A stretch of 64,000 bases of DNA from Alphaproteobacteria bacterium (GTDB taxonomy: Bacteria; Pseudomonadota; Gammaproteobacteria; Burkholderiales; Burkholderiaceae_C). Where the stretch lies: NCBI GenBank assembly GCA_030054175.1, contig JASGCM010000004.1, forward strand, positions 102,053-166,052, given 5' to 3'. Positions 9,135 to 18,767 of this stretch are shown piece after piece. Under the pieces are notes generated by a model that saw nothing but the letters and a program-made list of their open reading frames with translations, searched no databases and was not told the origin of the DNA. The number at the start of each line of letters is the position of its first letter. Within the stretch, counting starts at the first letter, position 1. The position numbers were made by a program, and so were the translations under genes.

Positions 9135-9536
9135 TCAGAGAAAGGCGATGGCATACAGGTAAATCACACAGCCAAAGCCCACGGTCCAGCACATGGAGCG
9201 CCATGCGGCTTTATCGGCCAAGTAGCAGGCGACATACGCCACTCTGGCGGCAATGAAGAGCCAGGTCACGAATTCAATGGTTTCAACCTCTGCACCGCCC
9301 AGCACCGACCAGATCACGCCAACAGCAAAGAACGGAAAAGCTTCAAAACAGTTGTGTTGCGCTGCATTGGCCCGGGCGGACATGCCCTCGAGCGAGGCAT
9401 ACCAAATGCGCGGGTTGTGGTTGTCGTAGTCCTTGCGACCCCACTTGGCGATGCCGGCGCAGACGATGGGCATGATGCCCGCAATCATGACGGCAAAAGC
9501 GACGGAAGCAAATTCAAAACTCTCTAACATATCCAA
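9135..9536 (-). CDS. MAPEG family membrane protein
   Basis: 133 residues with four predicted membrane helices and the MAPEG signature: NPRIWYASLEGMSARANAAQ followed by HNCFEAFPFFAVGV. The wider family contains glutathione-dependent membrane enzymes of eicosanoid metabolism and detoxification; the bacterial branch is mostly uncharacterised. ATG at 9536 and ATG at 9530 are both possible starts. It is divergent from the Bug receptor at 9768; the 230 bp between them show no other gene. Confidence 0.85.
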   Translation of the reverse strand: MDMLESFEFASVAFAVMIAGIMPIVCAGIAKWGRKDYDNHNPRIWYASLEGMSARANAAQHNCFEAFPFFAVGVIWSVLGGAEVETIEFVTWLFIAARVAYVACYLADKAAWRSMCWTVGFGCVIYLYAIAFL

Positions 9537-9767
9537 TTTCTGTCGGGTTCAAAAGGTGATGTGAACAGCGAAAAACTCTCGGTGAGTCTACTTGAAGGTC
9601 TGAAGACACATGGACTTGAGCGACTAACCCCTTGGGAAAGTTGCTTATTGGAACCGGGCCACTTGAGCCCGATCGGATCTGGCTTGGGGCCTTGAAGGCC
9701 TTCAAACTTCCACGAAATCAGCATAAACCCGAAACACCGAATCAAGGTGCTTGGATAGAGTCGGGGC

Positions 9768-10727
9768 ATGCGAAGACGTTTATTCACCCAATCCTTGGCG
9801 GCCGGTCTGGCCTTGCCCCAAGTTTCATCCCTTTGGGCACAGAGCCAAACGATCAAGTTGGTCGTGGGCTTTGCGGCTGGTGGCTCTGTGGACCTGACCG
9901 CAAGGGCCATGGCGGAATCGATGCGGGAGACTTTGGGTCGCTCGGTGCTGGTGGAAAACCGGCCAGGCGCGTCGGGGCGCTTTGCGCCGGAAACCATCCG
10001 ACAGGCCCGCCCCGATGGGGACACCTTGATGCTGGTCCCACACGGGCCCATGACGCTGTTTCAATGGCTGCACCTTCAATTGCGATACGACGCCGTGAAA
10101 GACTTCACGCCCATTGGGCGGGTATGCGTGGTCGACTATGCCCTGACCACCGGGCCTGCCACCCCAGCCAAAACCGTGGGGGAGTATCTGCAATGGGCTC
10201 AAAACCCAGCGCACAAAGCCGCTTATGGCTCTCCGGGTGCGGGCACCATTCCGCATTTCATTGGCCAAGGCTTGATGCAAAAAACCAGAACTGACATGGT
10301 CCATGTCCCCTACAAGGGCTCGGCATTGACCATGGTCGATTTGATGGCCGGCAATCTGTCTTTGGGTGTGTCCCCTTTGCCTGACGCAGTCGAACATCAC
10401 CGCAACGGACGGGTGCGGGTATTGGCCACCACGGGCTCACAGCGCAACCCGGTGCTGCCTGAGATCCCCACCCTCAGAGAGTCGGGCATAGACCTGGTGG
10501 TCGATGGTTGGTACGGCATTTATGGGCCCGCTGGGATGGCGGATGCCTCATTGCAGTCACTGACCCGCGCGCTGGAAATGGCGGTCACCAGACAGGCCGA
10601 CTTCTTCACCAAAAATGCCATGCGCGGAGCCTATCTGCGACCCGATGCCTTGGCTCAGTTGCAACGCGCGGAAGCGGCGCAGTGGGAGCCCTGGGTGAAG
10701 GCCTCGGGATTCAAAGCCGAAGATTGA
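9768..10727 (+). CDS. Bug (TctC-family) periplasmic substrate-binding protein
   Basis: 319 residues with a twin-arginine-like or Sec signal (MRRRLFTQSLAAGLAL) and Bug landmarks: IKLVVGFAAGGSVDLTARAM, VENRPGASGRFA, and MVHVPYKGSALTMVDLMAGN. Bug proteins are periplasmic receptors for carboxylates (TctABC-type transporters) or orphan receptors. No TctA/TctB genes are adjacent, so this one must work with permeases elsewhere or serve in sensing. The ligand is not predictable from sequence. An imperfect hairpin (about 10735-10761) follows the stop. Confidence 0.9.
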   Translation: MRRRLFTQSLAAGLALPQVSSLWAQSQTIKLVVGFAAGGSVDLTARAMAESMRETLGRSVLVENRPGASGRFAPETIRQARPDGDTLMLVPHGPMTLFQWLHLQLRYDAVKDFTPIGRVCVVDYALTTGPATPAKTVGEYLQWAQNPAHKAAYGSPGAGTIPHFIGQGLMQKTRTDMVHVPYKGSALTMVDLMAGNLSLGVSPLPDAVEHHRNGRVRVLATTGSQRNPVLPEIPTLRESGIDLVVDGWYGIYGPAGMADASLQSLTRALEMAVTRQADFFTKNAMRGAYLRPDALAQLQRAEAAQWEPWVKASGFKAED

Positions 10728-10872
10728 GCGACATCCACCCAATCATGGATTGAATGGGTGGTGACCTACTCTCGCTCAGAGGAATAGGGGCTGTGCAGTT
10801 TGATCTGATGGCGGGAACATGTCATTCGCCCCGTCACCAGAAGTCTGGTTCAGCAGTTCTCCAATTGAATGC

Positions 10873-12093
10873 TCACTGAAGCTTTCCAGACTTAACTCGA
10901 ACTGCTTGGGAACTGACATTGGGCAGACTACCGATTGATCGAGCAACCGAGGCATCCAGTGTGGCCGGATCAATCAAATTGGATGCATTGGCATCCAACA
11001 AAATAGTCCCTCCATTTGGCACAGAACTTTTTCTAACAGATGTAGCCCTGGGTACCGAATGCGTTTTGGTCAACCACGCCAAACGGACAGGCACATTGGC
11101 CGCTCCCATGGTGGCAGATTTGTTAGACCAAAACACGGCATCGCCATTTTCTCGGGATGCGTCCCCAGGACCATTCCCTTGCCCAGGGTTGTCACGCTTA
11201 CTCAGACTGGAGCCAAATCCACCAGTAAGATTGTAGATAACGCCATCAACTGTGACGTAATCAACAACACCCGTGTACCGGCTACCGTCCAGGCTATAGA
11301 TGCCATAAGCCCATGCATTTGTTCTTACACCTTGTGCATTGAGATCGCGCGAAAAGCAATCTTCATTGCTGCCCTGTGTTTGAAAACAAATGTGGGAGTC
11401 ATTGAACCCCAGCCTGACTGGATTGACCGCAGAAAAACCAGCTTCCGTACTCAGTTTGTAAACGGCCTTTTTATTCAAGAAATCAGCGTATGCCGCAAAG
11501 TATGTGTTGTTTGCGGGAATTTTTCCGGTCACTTTGAATTGATTACCCAAGGGCTCGATTCGAAAGGTGGCCAAAAGTTGACCATCTGACTTTCTTTCAT
11601 CAGCCGCATCAATCGTGAACCGGCCCAAAGGCTCGGATGCAGTCGGGGATGCGGTGACATTGACCTTGAGATAAACAACCACATCAGGACTTCCGGGGTA
11701 AACCGCTGATTGAGTATCGTCGTACCAAAATTTTCCAATCACATTGCCGTTGACGCCAGAGGACAAATTGGCCACAGCAGCAATTGAAGTCTTACCGTCT
11801 TCATTACCCTTGCATGGTTTTTCATTGACTTCGACACGGACATTGCCCTGGTTAAGGAGTTCGGGCTTCCACAGTTGCCGCAAAACACAAACCATCTCGT
11901 CGGGGATGGTCAAGACGCCATCGTTGTACAAGGTCTCCCACTCAGAAGTAACAGCGTTGTAATCGTTACCATATAGTGAAATGATTTTTTGACCTTGTAT
12001 GTCGGTTTCAATGTCGATCAGCCCGGTGGCAATCACCCCAAAAACGCCGGCAAGCAGACCACCTGCAATGATTTTTTTAAAGATGGGTCTCAT
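10873..12093 (-). CDS. Unrecognised exported or anchored protein, coupled to a small lipoprotein
   Basis: 406 residues. An N-terminal hydrophobic segment (KKIIAGGLLAGVFGVIATGL) is followed by a long soluble region rich in Asn, Ser, Thr and Gly with beta-type character and four scattered cysteines (MVCVLRQ, KPCKGN, HICFQ, EDCFS), as in surface or periplasmic proteins. I do not recognise the family. The start codon overlaps the stop of the 43-residue lipoprotein (ATGA), and GGAGGT inside that gene is its ribosome binding site. Base composition is more AT-rich than the flanks, suggesting later acquisition. Confidence 0.6.
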   Translation of the reverse strand: MRPIFKKIIAGGLLAGVFGVIATGLIDIETDIQGQKIISLYGNDYNAVTSEWETLYNDGVLTIPDEMVCVLRQLWKPELLNQGNVRVEVNEKPCKGNEDGKTSIAAVANLSSGVNGNVIGKFWYDDTQSAVYPGSPDVVVYLKVNVTASPTASEPLGRFTIDAADERKSDGQLLATFRIEPLGNQFKVTGKIPANNTYFAAYADFLNKKAVYKLSTEAGFSAVNPVRLGFNDSHICFQTQGSNEDCFSRDLNAQGVRTNAWAYGIYSLDGSRYTGVVDYVTVDGVIYNLTGGFGSSLSKRDNPGQGNGPGDASRENGDAVFWSNKSATMGAANVPVRLAWLTKTHSVPRATSVRKSSVPNGGTILLDANASNLIDPATLDASVARSIGSLPNVSSQAVRVKSGKLQ

Positions 12094-12221
12094 TGTGAGA
12101 TACCTCCACCAATTCGCATGTTCGAGGGCAAGGTTTTGAATTCAACGTTGCTGCTGGTACCGCCTCCGCAAGCCGATACCACCAATGAGAACAAAAATGC
12201 GAAAAAACGAAATTTAATCAT
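12090..12221 (-). CDS. 43-residue lipoprotein upstream of the exported protein
   Basis: A short gene: basic start MIKFRFFAF, hydrophobic core LFSLVVSAC with the lipobox cysteine at residue 18, then Gly-rich GGGTSSN and a short tail ending GGGISQ. The stop codon TGA shares bases with the ATG of the 406-residue protein (ATGA), so the two are probably translated in coupling. Such mini-lipoproteins can be entericidin-like, but I cannot assign a family. AT-rich DNA upstream (12222-12300) is a plausible promoter region. Confidence 0.6.
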   Translation of the reverse strand: MIKFRFFAFLFSLVVSACGGGTSSNVEFKTLPSNMRIGGGISQ

Positions 12222-12405
12222 ATTTATCCAAACAAAAATCTATTTTTTTCATATTTATAAATCTATTAATTATGACTAGGATAAAGGGTTATTCAGTTGA
12301 CTGACTGAGGGTGTTCATCGGGAGCGGGTCAAGAGAATCATTGCCCGCATTGGCATAAGTGCCTATCGCTCCCTGTACCCTTCAACCAGATCAGCAGTAC
12401 AAAAC

Positions 12406-12426
12406 AAAAAGCCCCTTGCGGGGCTC
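12406..12426 (-). terminator. Terminator after tRNA-Cys
   Basis: On the minus strand a GAGCCCC / GGGGCTT-type stem with a GCAA loop ends in a T run, just downstream of the tRNA-Cys 3' end. Confidence 0.85.
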
Positions 12427-12441
12427 ACTTGTTGATTTATT

Positions 12442-12515
12442 TGGAGGCGCGGGCCGGAGTCGAACCGACCTACACGGATTTGCAATCCGGTGCATAACCG
12501 CTTTGCTACCGCGCC
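12442..12515 (-). tRNA. tRNA-Cys (GCA)
   Basis: 74 nt including an encoded CCA. Acceptor arms GGCGCGG and CCGCGCC pair perfectly, the T arm carries GGTTCGACTCC, and the anticodon loop TTGCAAA reads GCA. It lies downstream of tRNA-Gly on the same strand, with a terminator-like hairpin between them. Confidence 0.97.
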
Positions 12516-12526
12516 GTGAATCTGAT

Positions 12527-12550
12527 AAAAAAGGGAAGCATGAGCCTCCC
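12527..12550 (-). terminator. Hairpin with T-run between tRNA-Gly and tRNA-Cys
   Basis: On the minus strand GGGAGGC, loop TCAT, GCTTCCC, then six T's. It sits between the two tRNAs in the transcript direction and is flanked by A5/T5 on the other side, so it could terminate in both directions. It suggests partly separate expression of the two tRNAs or a processing signal. Confidence 0.7.
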
Positions 12551-12561
12551 TTTTTGGAATA

Positions 12562-12637
12562 TGGAGCGGGAAACGAGTCTCGAACTCGCGACCTCAACCT
12601 TGGCAAGGTTGCGCTCTACCAACTGAGCTATTCCCGC
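12562..12637 (-). tRNA. tRNA-Gly (GCC)
   Basis: 76 nt with encoded CCA. The acceptor stem is GCGGGAA / TTCCCGC, the D arm AGCTCAGTTGGTAGAGC, the anticodon loop TTGCCAA gives GCC, and the T arm carries GTTCGAG. It is upstream of tRNA-Cys on the same strand. Confidence 0.97.
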
Positions 12638-12701
12638 GTAGGGATGAGAGTATAGCGCATTTTTAGCCCTTTGCACAAGAGAGACTAAAAATGCACACCC
12701 T

Positions 12702-15116
12702 TTAGTGCTTGACGGACACTCCTTCGGCGTCCGGTGCGGCAGCCACAGGGGCAACCACTGGCTCGTCGTCTTTCAGGGCCTCGGGCTGTCGCTCGAGGGC
12801 CACTTGCAGCACCTGGTCGATCCATTTGACGGGAACAATTTCCAGACCCTCTTTCACGTTTTCAGGGATATCTTGCAAGTCCTTGACGTTCTCTTCGGGG
12901 ATGAGTACGGTCTTGATGCCACCCCGAAGTGCGGCCAAGAGCTTTTCCTTCAGCCCCCCAATGGCGGTCACTTCGCCGCGCAAAGTGATCTCGCCGGTCA
13001 TGGCGACATCGCAGCGCACCGGGATGCCCGTCAAGGTCGAGACGATGGCGGCGGTCATGGCGGCACCGGCACTGGGGCCGTCTTTGGGGGTGGCGCCGTC
13101 GGGCACGTGGACGTGAATGTCCTTTTTTTCGAACATCTCGTCCTTGATGCCCAGCACGCGGGAACGGCTGCGCACCACAGTACGCGCCGCTTCGACAGAC
13201 TCTTTCATGACATCGCCCAAAGAGCCCGTGCGGGTGATATTGCCCTTGCCGGGCATCACGGCCGCTTCGATGGTGAGCAAATCACCGCCCACTTCGGTCC
13301 AAGCCAAACCCACGACTTGACCAACCTGGTTTTGCTGGTCGGCGCGGCCATAGGTGTATTTGCGCACACCCAAGAAATCATTGAGGTTGTACGCGTTGAC
13401 AATCACCTGCGGCTGCATCTGACCCAATTGCAGGGCCTTGACCACCTTGCGGCAAATCTTCGAGAGCTCGCGCTCGAGGGCGCGAACGCCTGCCTCGCGG
13501 GTGTAGTAGCGAACCACGTCACGGATGGCGCTTTCCTCCACCCTCAACTCCTCTTCTTTGACGCCGTTGTTCTTCAGTTGCTTGGGCAACAAGTAGCTGG
13601 TGGCGATGTGTGTCTTCTCGTCTTCGGTGTAACCCGACAAGCGAATGACCTCCATGCGGTCGAGCAAGGCCGGAGGGATGTTCATCGAGTTGGAGGTGGC
13701 GACAAACATCACATCGGACAAGTCGAAATCGACCTCGACATAGTGGTCCGAGAAGGTGTGGTTTTGCTCGGGGTCGAGCACCTCAAGCAAGGCACTGGAG
13801 GGATCACCCCGGAAATCGCTGCCCAATTTGTCGATCTCATCGAGCAAGAACAGCGGGTTGCGGGTGTTGACCTTGGACAGGCTTTGAAGCACTTTTCCGG
13901 GCAAAGCGCCGATATAGGTGCGACGGTGGCCACGGATCTCAGCCTCGTCGCGCATGCCACCCAGAGCCATGCGAACGTACTTGCGACCGGTGGCTTTGGC
14001 GATGGACTGCCCCAAAGAAGTTTTGCCCACGCCCGGGGGGCCCACCAAACACAAGATGGGGGCCTTGACCTTGTCAACACGACGCTGCACCGCCAAATAT
14101 TCCAGGATGCGGTCCTTGACCTTTTCAAGACCATAGTGGTCTTCGTTCAGCACATTCTCAGCCAGCGACAGGTCGTGCTTGATCTTGGTCTTTTTGCTCC
14201 AGGGCAAACCGACCAGAACGTCAATGTAGTTACGCACCACGGTGGCTTCGGCCGACATGGGCGACATGAGCTTGAGTTTCTTGAGCTCGGTGTCGGCCTT
14301 TTTGCGTGCTTCTTGGGGCATGCGGGCGGCTTTGATCTTTTTCTCGATCTCTTCAATGTCAGCGCCCTCTTCACCCTCGCCCAGTTCTTTCTGTATGGCC
14401 TTGACCTGCTCGTTCAGGTAGAAGTCGCGCTGGTTCTTCTCCATCTGGCGCTTGACGCGGCTGCGGATGCGTTTGTCGACATTCAAGATGTCAACTTCGC
14501 GCTCAAGCTGCTCAAACAGATTTTCCAGACGTGGACGAACTTCCGAGAGGTCGAGCACGACTTGCTTGTTCTCGAGTTTCAGAGGCAAATGGGCTGCGAT
14601 CGTGTCAGCCAATCGGCCTGCATCATCAATGCTGGAAATTGAAGTCAGAATCTCGGGAGGGATTTTTTTGTTCAATTTGACATATTGGTCAAACTGTTGC
14701 AACACCGCGCGCCGCAGGGCCTCGACTTCGGTATCTGCCTCAGTGGGCTCGGCCTGGATGGGCGAGACTTTCGAGACAAAGTGCTCGGGGCCGTCTTCGA
14801 TGTGCAAGACGCGTGCACGTTGCTGTCCCTCAACCAGCACCTTGACGGTTCCGTCGGGCAATTTCAGCATCTGCAAAATGGTCGCGACCGATCCGACCTC
14901 GAACATGTCGGAGACCGTCGGTTCGTCTTTGGCAGCGGCTTTTTGAGCCACCAGCATGATGCGACGCTCTGCCGCCATCGCACTTTCCAGCGCTTTGATG
15001 CTTTTGGGTCGCCCCACGAAAAGGGGGATGACCATGTGAGGAAAAACCACCACGTCGCGCAAAGGCAACAAAGGCAGTTCTAACGTGGTCGGTGGCAGCA
15101 GATGGGTTGCGGACAT
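12702..15116 (-). CDS. lon: ATP-dependent protease La
   Basis: 804 residues. The N-terminal substrate-binding domain (LPLLPLRDVVVFPHMVIPLF) is followed by the AAA+ module with Walker A GPPGVGKT (about 359-366) and Walker B LFLLDEID, then the protease domain with catalytic Ser682 in DGPSAG and Lys725 in GGLKEK. It degrades misfolded and regulatory proteins in the cytoplasm. It lies three bases downstream of clpX in the tig-clpP-clpX-lon array, so it can be read from the clp promoter. No HrcA or sigma-32 site was identified by eye. Confidence 0.97.
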   Translation of the reverse strand: MSATHLLPPTTLELPLLPLRDVVVFPHMVIPLFVGRPKSIKALESAMAAERRIMLVAQKAAAKDEPTVSDMFEVGSVATILQMLKLPDGTVKVLVEGQQRARVLHIEDGPEHFVSKVSPIQAEPTEADTEVEALRRAVLQQFDQYVKLNKKIPPEILTSISSIDDAGRLADTIAAHLPLKLENKQVVLDLSEVRPRLENLFEQLEREVDILNVDKRIRSRVKRQMEKNQRDFYLNEQVKAIQKELGEGEEGADIEEIEKKIKAARMPQEARKKADTELKKLKLMSPMSAEATVVRNYIDVLVGLPWSKKTKIKHDLSLAENVLNEDHYGLEKVKDRILEYLAVQRRVDKVKAPILCLVGPPGVGKTSLGQSIAKATGRKYVRMALGGMRDEAEIRGHRRTYIGALPGKVLQSLSKVNTRNPLFLLDEIDKLGSDFRGDPSSALLEVLDPEQNHTFSDHYVEVDFDLSDVMFVATSNSMNIPPALLDRMEVIRLSGYTEDEKTHIATSYLLPKQLKNNGVKEEELRVEESAIRDVVRYYTREAGVRALERELSKICRKVVKALQLGQMQPQVIVNAYNLNDFLGVRKYTYGRADQQNQVGQVVGLAWTEVGGDLLTIEAAVMPGKGNITRTGSLGDVMKESVEAARTVVRSRSRVLGIKDEMFEKKDIHVHVPDGATPKDGPSAGAAMTAAIVSTLTGIPVRCDVAMTGEITLRGEVTAIGGLKEKLLAALRGGIKTVLIPEENVKDLQDIPENVKEGLEIVPVKWIDQVLQVALERQPEALKDDEPVVAPVAAAPDAEGVSVKH

Positions 15117-15119
15117 ACT

Positions 15120-16385
15120 TCAGGCCTTTTTGGCTGCCTCTTGGTAGACCAAGAGAGGGGGCTTGTTTTCCTCGATGGTGGACTCGTCCACCACCACCTT
15201 CTCCACATGTGTGGCATTGGGTAAATCGAACATGGTGTCAATCAGCGCATGTTCAAGTATCGATCGCAGGCCACGGGCGCCTGTTTTGCGAGCCAAGGCC
15301 TTTTTGGCGATGGCGTGCAAGGCGGCGGGGCGGATTTCTAGCTCGACGCCTTCCATGGCCAGCAAACGACCGTATTGTTTGACCAGCGCGTTTTTGGGCT
15401 CGGTCAGGATTTGGACCAAGGCATCCTCGGTCAATTCGTTCAGGGTGGCGACCACGGGCATGCGGCCGACCAGTTCCGGAATCAGGCCGAACTTGATCAG
15501 GTCTTCGGGTTCGACCTCGGAAAACACATCGGTCAAGCTGCGTTGTTGCTTGCTTTTGACGGTGGCGCCAAAACCGATGCCCGAGGCTTCGGTGCGGTTT
15601 TCAATGACTTTTTCCAAACCAGCGAATGCACCACCGCAAATGAACAGGATGTTGGTCGTATCGACCTGAAGGAAATCCTGGTTGGGGTGCTTGCGCCCAC
15701 CCTGCGGCGGCACGCTGGCCATGGTGCCTTCGATCAACTTCAGCAAGGCCTGTTGCACACCCTCACCCGACACGTCACGGGTGATCGAAGGGTTGTCGGA
15801 TTTGCGGGAAATTTTGTCGATTTCATCGATGTAGACGATGCCACGCTGCGCCTTGTCGACTTCGTAATTGCAGTTTTGCAGCAATTTCTGAATGATGTTC
15901 TCTACATCCTCTCCCACATAACCGGCCTCGGTCAGGGTGGTGGCATCGGCCATGACAAAGGGGACATCGAGCATCCGCGCCAGCGTTTGCGCCAACAGGG
16001 TCTTGCCAGAACCGGTGGGGCCGATGAGCAGTATGTTGCTTTTGGAGAGCTCGACATCATCCTTCTTGGCCTTTTCTTTGTGGCGCAGGCGCTTGTAGTG
16101 GTTGTACACAGCCACAGCCAATGTGCGCTTGGCGATCTCTTGGCCAATGATGTAGTTGTCCAGGTTGGATTTGATCTGGGCCGGAGTGGGCAAATCGCCC
16201 TTGGCCTGACGGGCCATTTCGGTCTCGGGCAACTCATCACGAATGATTTCATTGCACAGGTCAATGCACTCGTCGCAAATAAAGACCGAAGGGCCCGCGA
16301 TGAGCTTTTTGACCTCGTGCTGGCTCTTGCCACAAAAGGAGCAGTAGAGGGTTTTTTCGCCGTTGGCGCCTTGGTCGTCAGCCAT
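15120..16385 (-). CDS. clpX: ClpXP protease ATPase subunit
   Basis: 421 residues. The N-terminal C4 zinc-binding domain (Cys15, Cys18, Cys37, Cys40 in LYCSFCG and [10 protein letters not shown]) precedes the AAA+ core with Walker [10 protein letters not shown] and Walker [11 protein letters not shown]. It unfolds substrates and feeds them to ClpP. The start MADDQG at 16385 is chosen because family members begin just before the zinc domain; the open frame extends upstream without homology. It lies between clpP and lon, with 243 bp before it. Confidence 0.96.
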   Translation of the reverse strand: MADDQGANGEKTLYCSFCGKSQHEVKKLIAGPSVFICDECIDLCNEIIRDELPETEMARQAKGDLPTPAQIKSNLDNYIIGQEIAKRTLAVAVYNHYKRLRHKEKAKKDDVELSKSNILLIGPTGSGKTLLAQTLARMLDVPFVMADATTLTEAGYVGEDVENIIQKLLQNCNYEVDKAQRGIVYIDEIDKISRKSDNPSITRDVSGEGVQQALLKLIEGTMASVPPQGGRKHPNQDFLQVDTTNILFICGGAFAGLEKVIENRTEASGIGFGATVKSKQQRSLTDVFSEVEPEDLIKFGLIPELVGRMPVVATLNELTEDALVQILTEPKNALVKQYGRLLAMEGVELEIRPAALHAIAKKALARKTGARGLRSILEHALIDTMFDLPNATHVEKVVVDESTIEENKPPLLVYQEAAKKA

Positions 16386-16524
16386 GTCAGGAAATCCAGT
16401 TTTGATAGTTAATGATAACCAAACGCACACCCCCAGAGTGGTGTCAATGCAACACAGGCCTGATTTGACCTGCCAGGACCTCTACAGGGTATCGGCAGCA
16501 AATGACAGGGGTTGAATGCGAGAA

Positions 16525-16543
16525 GGGGCGCTGAGAGCGCCCC
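16525..16543 (-). terminator. Hairpin in the clpP-clpX gap
   Basis: GGGGCGC / GCGCCCC perfect seven-pair stem with a five-base loop, followed on the minus strand by a short pyrimidine tract (TTCTC) rather than a full T run. It could attenuate transcription between clpP and clpX. The rest of the 243-bp gap (16386-16628) holds no gene. Confidence 0.5.
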
Positions 16544-16628
16544 CATCGATTTTTGGGTCTGTCGGGCAGGCTCTGGACTTGGTTTGCCACCCTGCGCTGG
16601 CAGGATGCCAGCCCACACCCAGAAAACC

Positions 16629-17237
16629 TCAGGGACGCTTGGCGATGACTTGGTCGACCAAACCGTATTCCTTGGCTTCGTCGGCAGACAAGTAGTAATC
16701 GCGCTCAGTGTCGCGCTGGATTTTCTCCAGCGGCTGACCCGTTTTTTCAGCCAAGATGAGATTGAGTTGCTCGCGGGTTTTAAGAATCTCGCGGGCATGA
16801 ATTTCGATCTCGGTGGCCTGCCCCTGGGTTCCGCCCAGGGGTTGGTGGATCATGATTTTCGAGTTGGGCAGCGAATAGCGCTTGCCTTTGGCACCGGCAG
16901 AAAGCAAAAAAGCCCCCATGCTGGCCGCCATACCGATGCACAGGGTCGACACATCGGGCTTGATGAAATTCATGGTGTCGAAGATGGACATGCCGGCGCT
17001 GACCGAGCCGCCAGGCGAGTTGATGTACAACGAAATGTCCTTATCGGGGTTCTCGCTTTCCAGAAACAACAATTGGGCCACCACCAAATTGGCGGTTTGA
17101 TCGTTGACGGGGCCGACCATGAAGATCACCCGTTCTTTGAGCAAACGCGAATAAATGTCGTAGGACCGCTCTCCGCGGCCGGACTGCTCAATGACCATGG
17201 GAATCAGGCCCAGGGCCTGGGTGTCTAGTGCGCTCAT
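16629..17237 (-). CDS. clpP: ClpP protease proteolytic subunit
   Basis: 202 residues from [18 protein letters not shown]. The catalytic triad is visible: Ser106 in [11 protein letters not shown], His131 in MIHQPLGG and Asp180 in TERDYYLSA. It forms the tetradecameric chamber working with ClpX. An upstream in-frame codon at 17261 would overlap the trigger-factor stop; 17237 matches family N-termini. It follows tig within 21 bases, so the two are co-transcribed. Confidence 0.96.
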   Translation of the reverse strand: MSALDTQALGLIPMVIEQSGRGERSYDIYSRLLKERVIFMVGPVNDQTANLVVAQLLFLESENPDKDISLYINSPGGSVSAGMSIFDTMNFIKPDVSTLCIGMAASMGAFLLSAGAKGKRYSLPNSKIMIHQPLGGTQGQATEIEIHAREILKTREQLNLILAEKTGQPLEKIQRDTERDYYLSADEAKEYGLVDQVIAKRP

Positions 17238-17257
17238 AGAAACTCCGGTTCGTGGGC

Positions 17258-18565
17258 TCATTGGCCCATCAGTTCGTCAAAGGCCAAGGCCTTGTCGGTC
17301 ACCTTGGCTTTGCTCAAGATGTGTTCGGTCACGTTATTTTCAATGACCACGACTTCCACTTCAGACAAACGGCGGTTATCGCCGAAGTACCAACGCACCA
17401 CCTCTTCGGGCTTTTCATAGCTGGATGCGATCTCGTCCACATGGGTCTTGATTTGCTCCATGGTAGCGCTCAGGGTGTTGGCTCGAACCAGTTCGGCGAC
17501 GACCAAACCCATGCGTACACGCTGCTCGGCCTGAGGGCGGAACAAGTCGGCAGGAATGGGGGCCTTGTCCGCGTCTTTGATACCACGCTGCTTGAGGTCC
17601 TCTCGGGCGCCTTCAATCAAACGATCAATCTCGGCCTGGACAATGGATTGCGGGAGATCGAGTTCGGCCTTGGCCACCACGCCATCCAGGGCGGCTTGCT
17701 TGTTGCGGGCCATCAGACGTGACTTGACTTCGCGCGAGAGGTTTTTCTGAATGTCTTCGCGCAAGGCTTGCACGGTACCCCCGGTCACACCCAGAGATTT
17801 GGCCAATTCGTCATTGAGTTCGGGAAGGTGACTGGCTTCGATTTTTTTCACCGTGACCAAAAAGTCAGCGGTTTTCCCAGCCACTTCGCGGCCATGGTAG
17901 TCGGCGGGGAAAGCCAATGGGAAAGTTTTGCTTTCACCGACTTTCAGGCCACGCACGGCCGTCTCAAACTCGGGCAACATCTGGCCTTCGCCAATGATGA
18001 AGCTGAAATCGCTGGCTTGGCCGCCTTGAAAGACCTCGCCGTCGATCTTGCCTTCGAAGTCGACCTGAACGCGGTCGCCATCGGTGGCGGCAGCCTCCAG
18101 GGCACGCAGGGCTAAGGAACGACGCTGCTTGCGCAGGATGTCGATGGTTTTGTCGATGGCTTCAGTGCTGACCTCGGTTGTCGAGCGCTCGATCTCGAGC
18201 GCCGAAAGGTCGGGCAGTTTGACTTCAGGGTAGACCTCGAAAATGGCGTCAAAAGCCATTTGACCTTCAGGGGATTCTTCTTTTTCGCTGATGCGGGGTT
18301 GGCCGGCAACGCGCAAGTTGGCTTCGTTGGCGGCCTGGGCAAAGGCCTCGCCCACTTTGTCGTTCATGACCTCGTAGTGGACTGAATAACCGTAGCGCTG
18401 GGTCACGATGTTCATGGGCACTTTGCCAGGGCGAAAACCGTCGATCTTGACTTGACGGGCCAGGCGCTTGAGGCGGACATTGACCTCGTTTTGGATGGTG
18501 TCTGCAGCCAGAGTCAAGGTGATCTTGCGCTCGAGCTTTTCCAGGGTTTCGACGGTCACGGTCAT
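17258..18565 (-). CDS. tig: Trigger factor (ribosome-associated chaperone)
   Basis: 435 residues with three classic parts: the ribosome-binding N-domain with the GFRPGKVP signature near residue 44, a FKBP-type peptidyl-prolyl isomerase domain around residues 165-250 ([21 protein letters not shown]), and the helical C-terminal chaperone domain ending AFDELMGQ. It binds nascent chains at the ribosome exit. First gene of the tig-clpP-clpX-lon array, downstream of tRNA-Leu. Confidence 0.96.
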   Translation of the reverse strand: MTVTVETLEKLERKITLTLAADTIQNEVNVRLKRLARQVKIDGFRPGKVPMNIVTQRYGYSVHYEVMNDKVGEAFAQAANEANLRVAGQPRISEKEESPEGQMAFDAIFEVYPEVKLPDLSALEIERSTTEVSTEAIDKTIDILRKQRRSLALRALEAAATDGDRVQVDFEGKIDGEVFQGGQASDFSFIIGEGQMLPEFETAVRGLKVGESKTFPLAFPADYHGREVAGKTADFLVTVKKIEASHLPELNDELAKSLGVTGGTVQALREDIQKNLSREVKSRLMARNKQAALDGVVAKAELDLPQSIVQAEIDRLIEGAREDLKQRGIKDADKAPIPADLFRPQAEQRVRMGLVVAELVRANTLSATMEQIKTHVDEIASSYEKPEEVVRWYFGDNRRLSEVEVVVIENNVTEHILSKAKVTDKALAFDELMGQ

Positions 18566-18618
18566 TTGATTTCTCCGATTTGAAGGGGCCGCAGCCTAAG
18601 CTGCGGTGAAAAATGATC

Positions 18619-18705
18619 TGGTGCGCGGGGGGGGACTCGAACCCCCACACCATTGCTGGCGTCAGGACCTAAACCTGGTGCGTCTACCAATTTCGCCACC
18701 CGCGC
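18619..18705 (-). tRNA. tRNA-Leu (TAG)
   Basis: 87 nt with encoded CCA and the long variable arm of a class II tRNA. The acceptor is GCGCGGG / CCCGCGC, the D arm TGGCGAAATTGGTAGACGC, the anticodon loop TTTAGGT reads TAG, and the T arm carries GGTTCGAGTCC. It lies upstream of tig on the same strand, with a GC-rich hairpin (18589-18606, no T run) in the gap. Confidence 0.97.
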
Positions 18706-18710
18706 AGGCA

Positions 18711-18747
18711 AAAGAGCCTCGGGGGTTTTGGACAGATCTCCGAGGCT
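18711..18747 (-). terminator. Terminator after the RND remnant
   Basis: On the minus strand an eight-pair stem AGCCTCGG / CCGAGGCT (17-base loop) is followed by CTTTTG. It closes the transcript of the decayed efflux operon just before tRNA-Leu. Confidence 0.65.
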
Positions 18748-18767
18748 GTTTTGTTGAACCTGACATT

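Noticed and set aside
12705..14642. Long open frame opposite lon
   Set aside because: It is the antisense of a highly conserved gene, with His/Gln-rich composition and no homology; a shadow frame.
15375..16412. Long plus-strand frame opposite clpX
   Set aside because: Antisense to clpX with no start signal or recognisable domain.
16597..16611. Small CTGGCA / TGCCAG hairpin after clpP
   Set aside because: Too short and without a T run; not called as a terminator.
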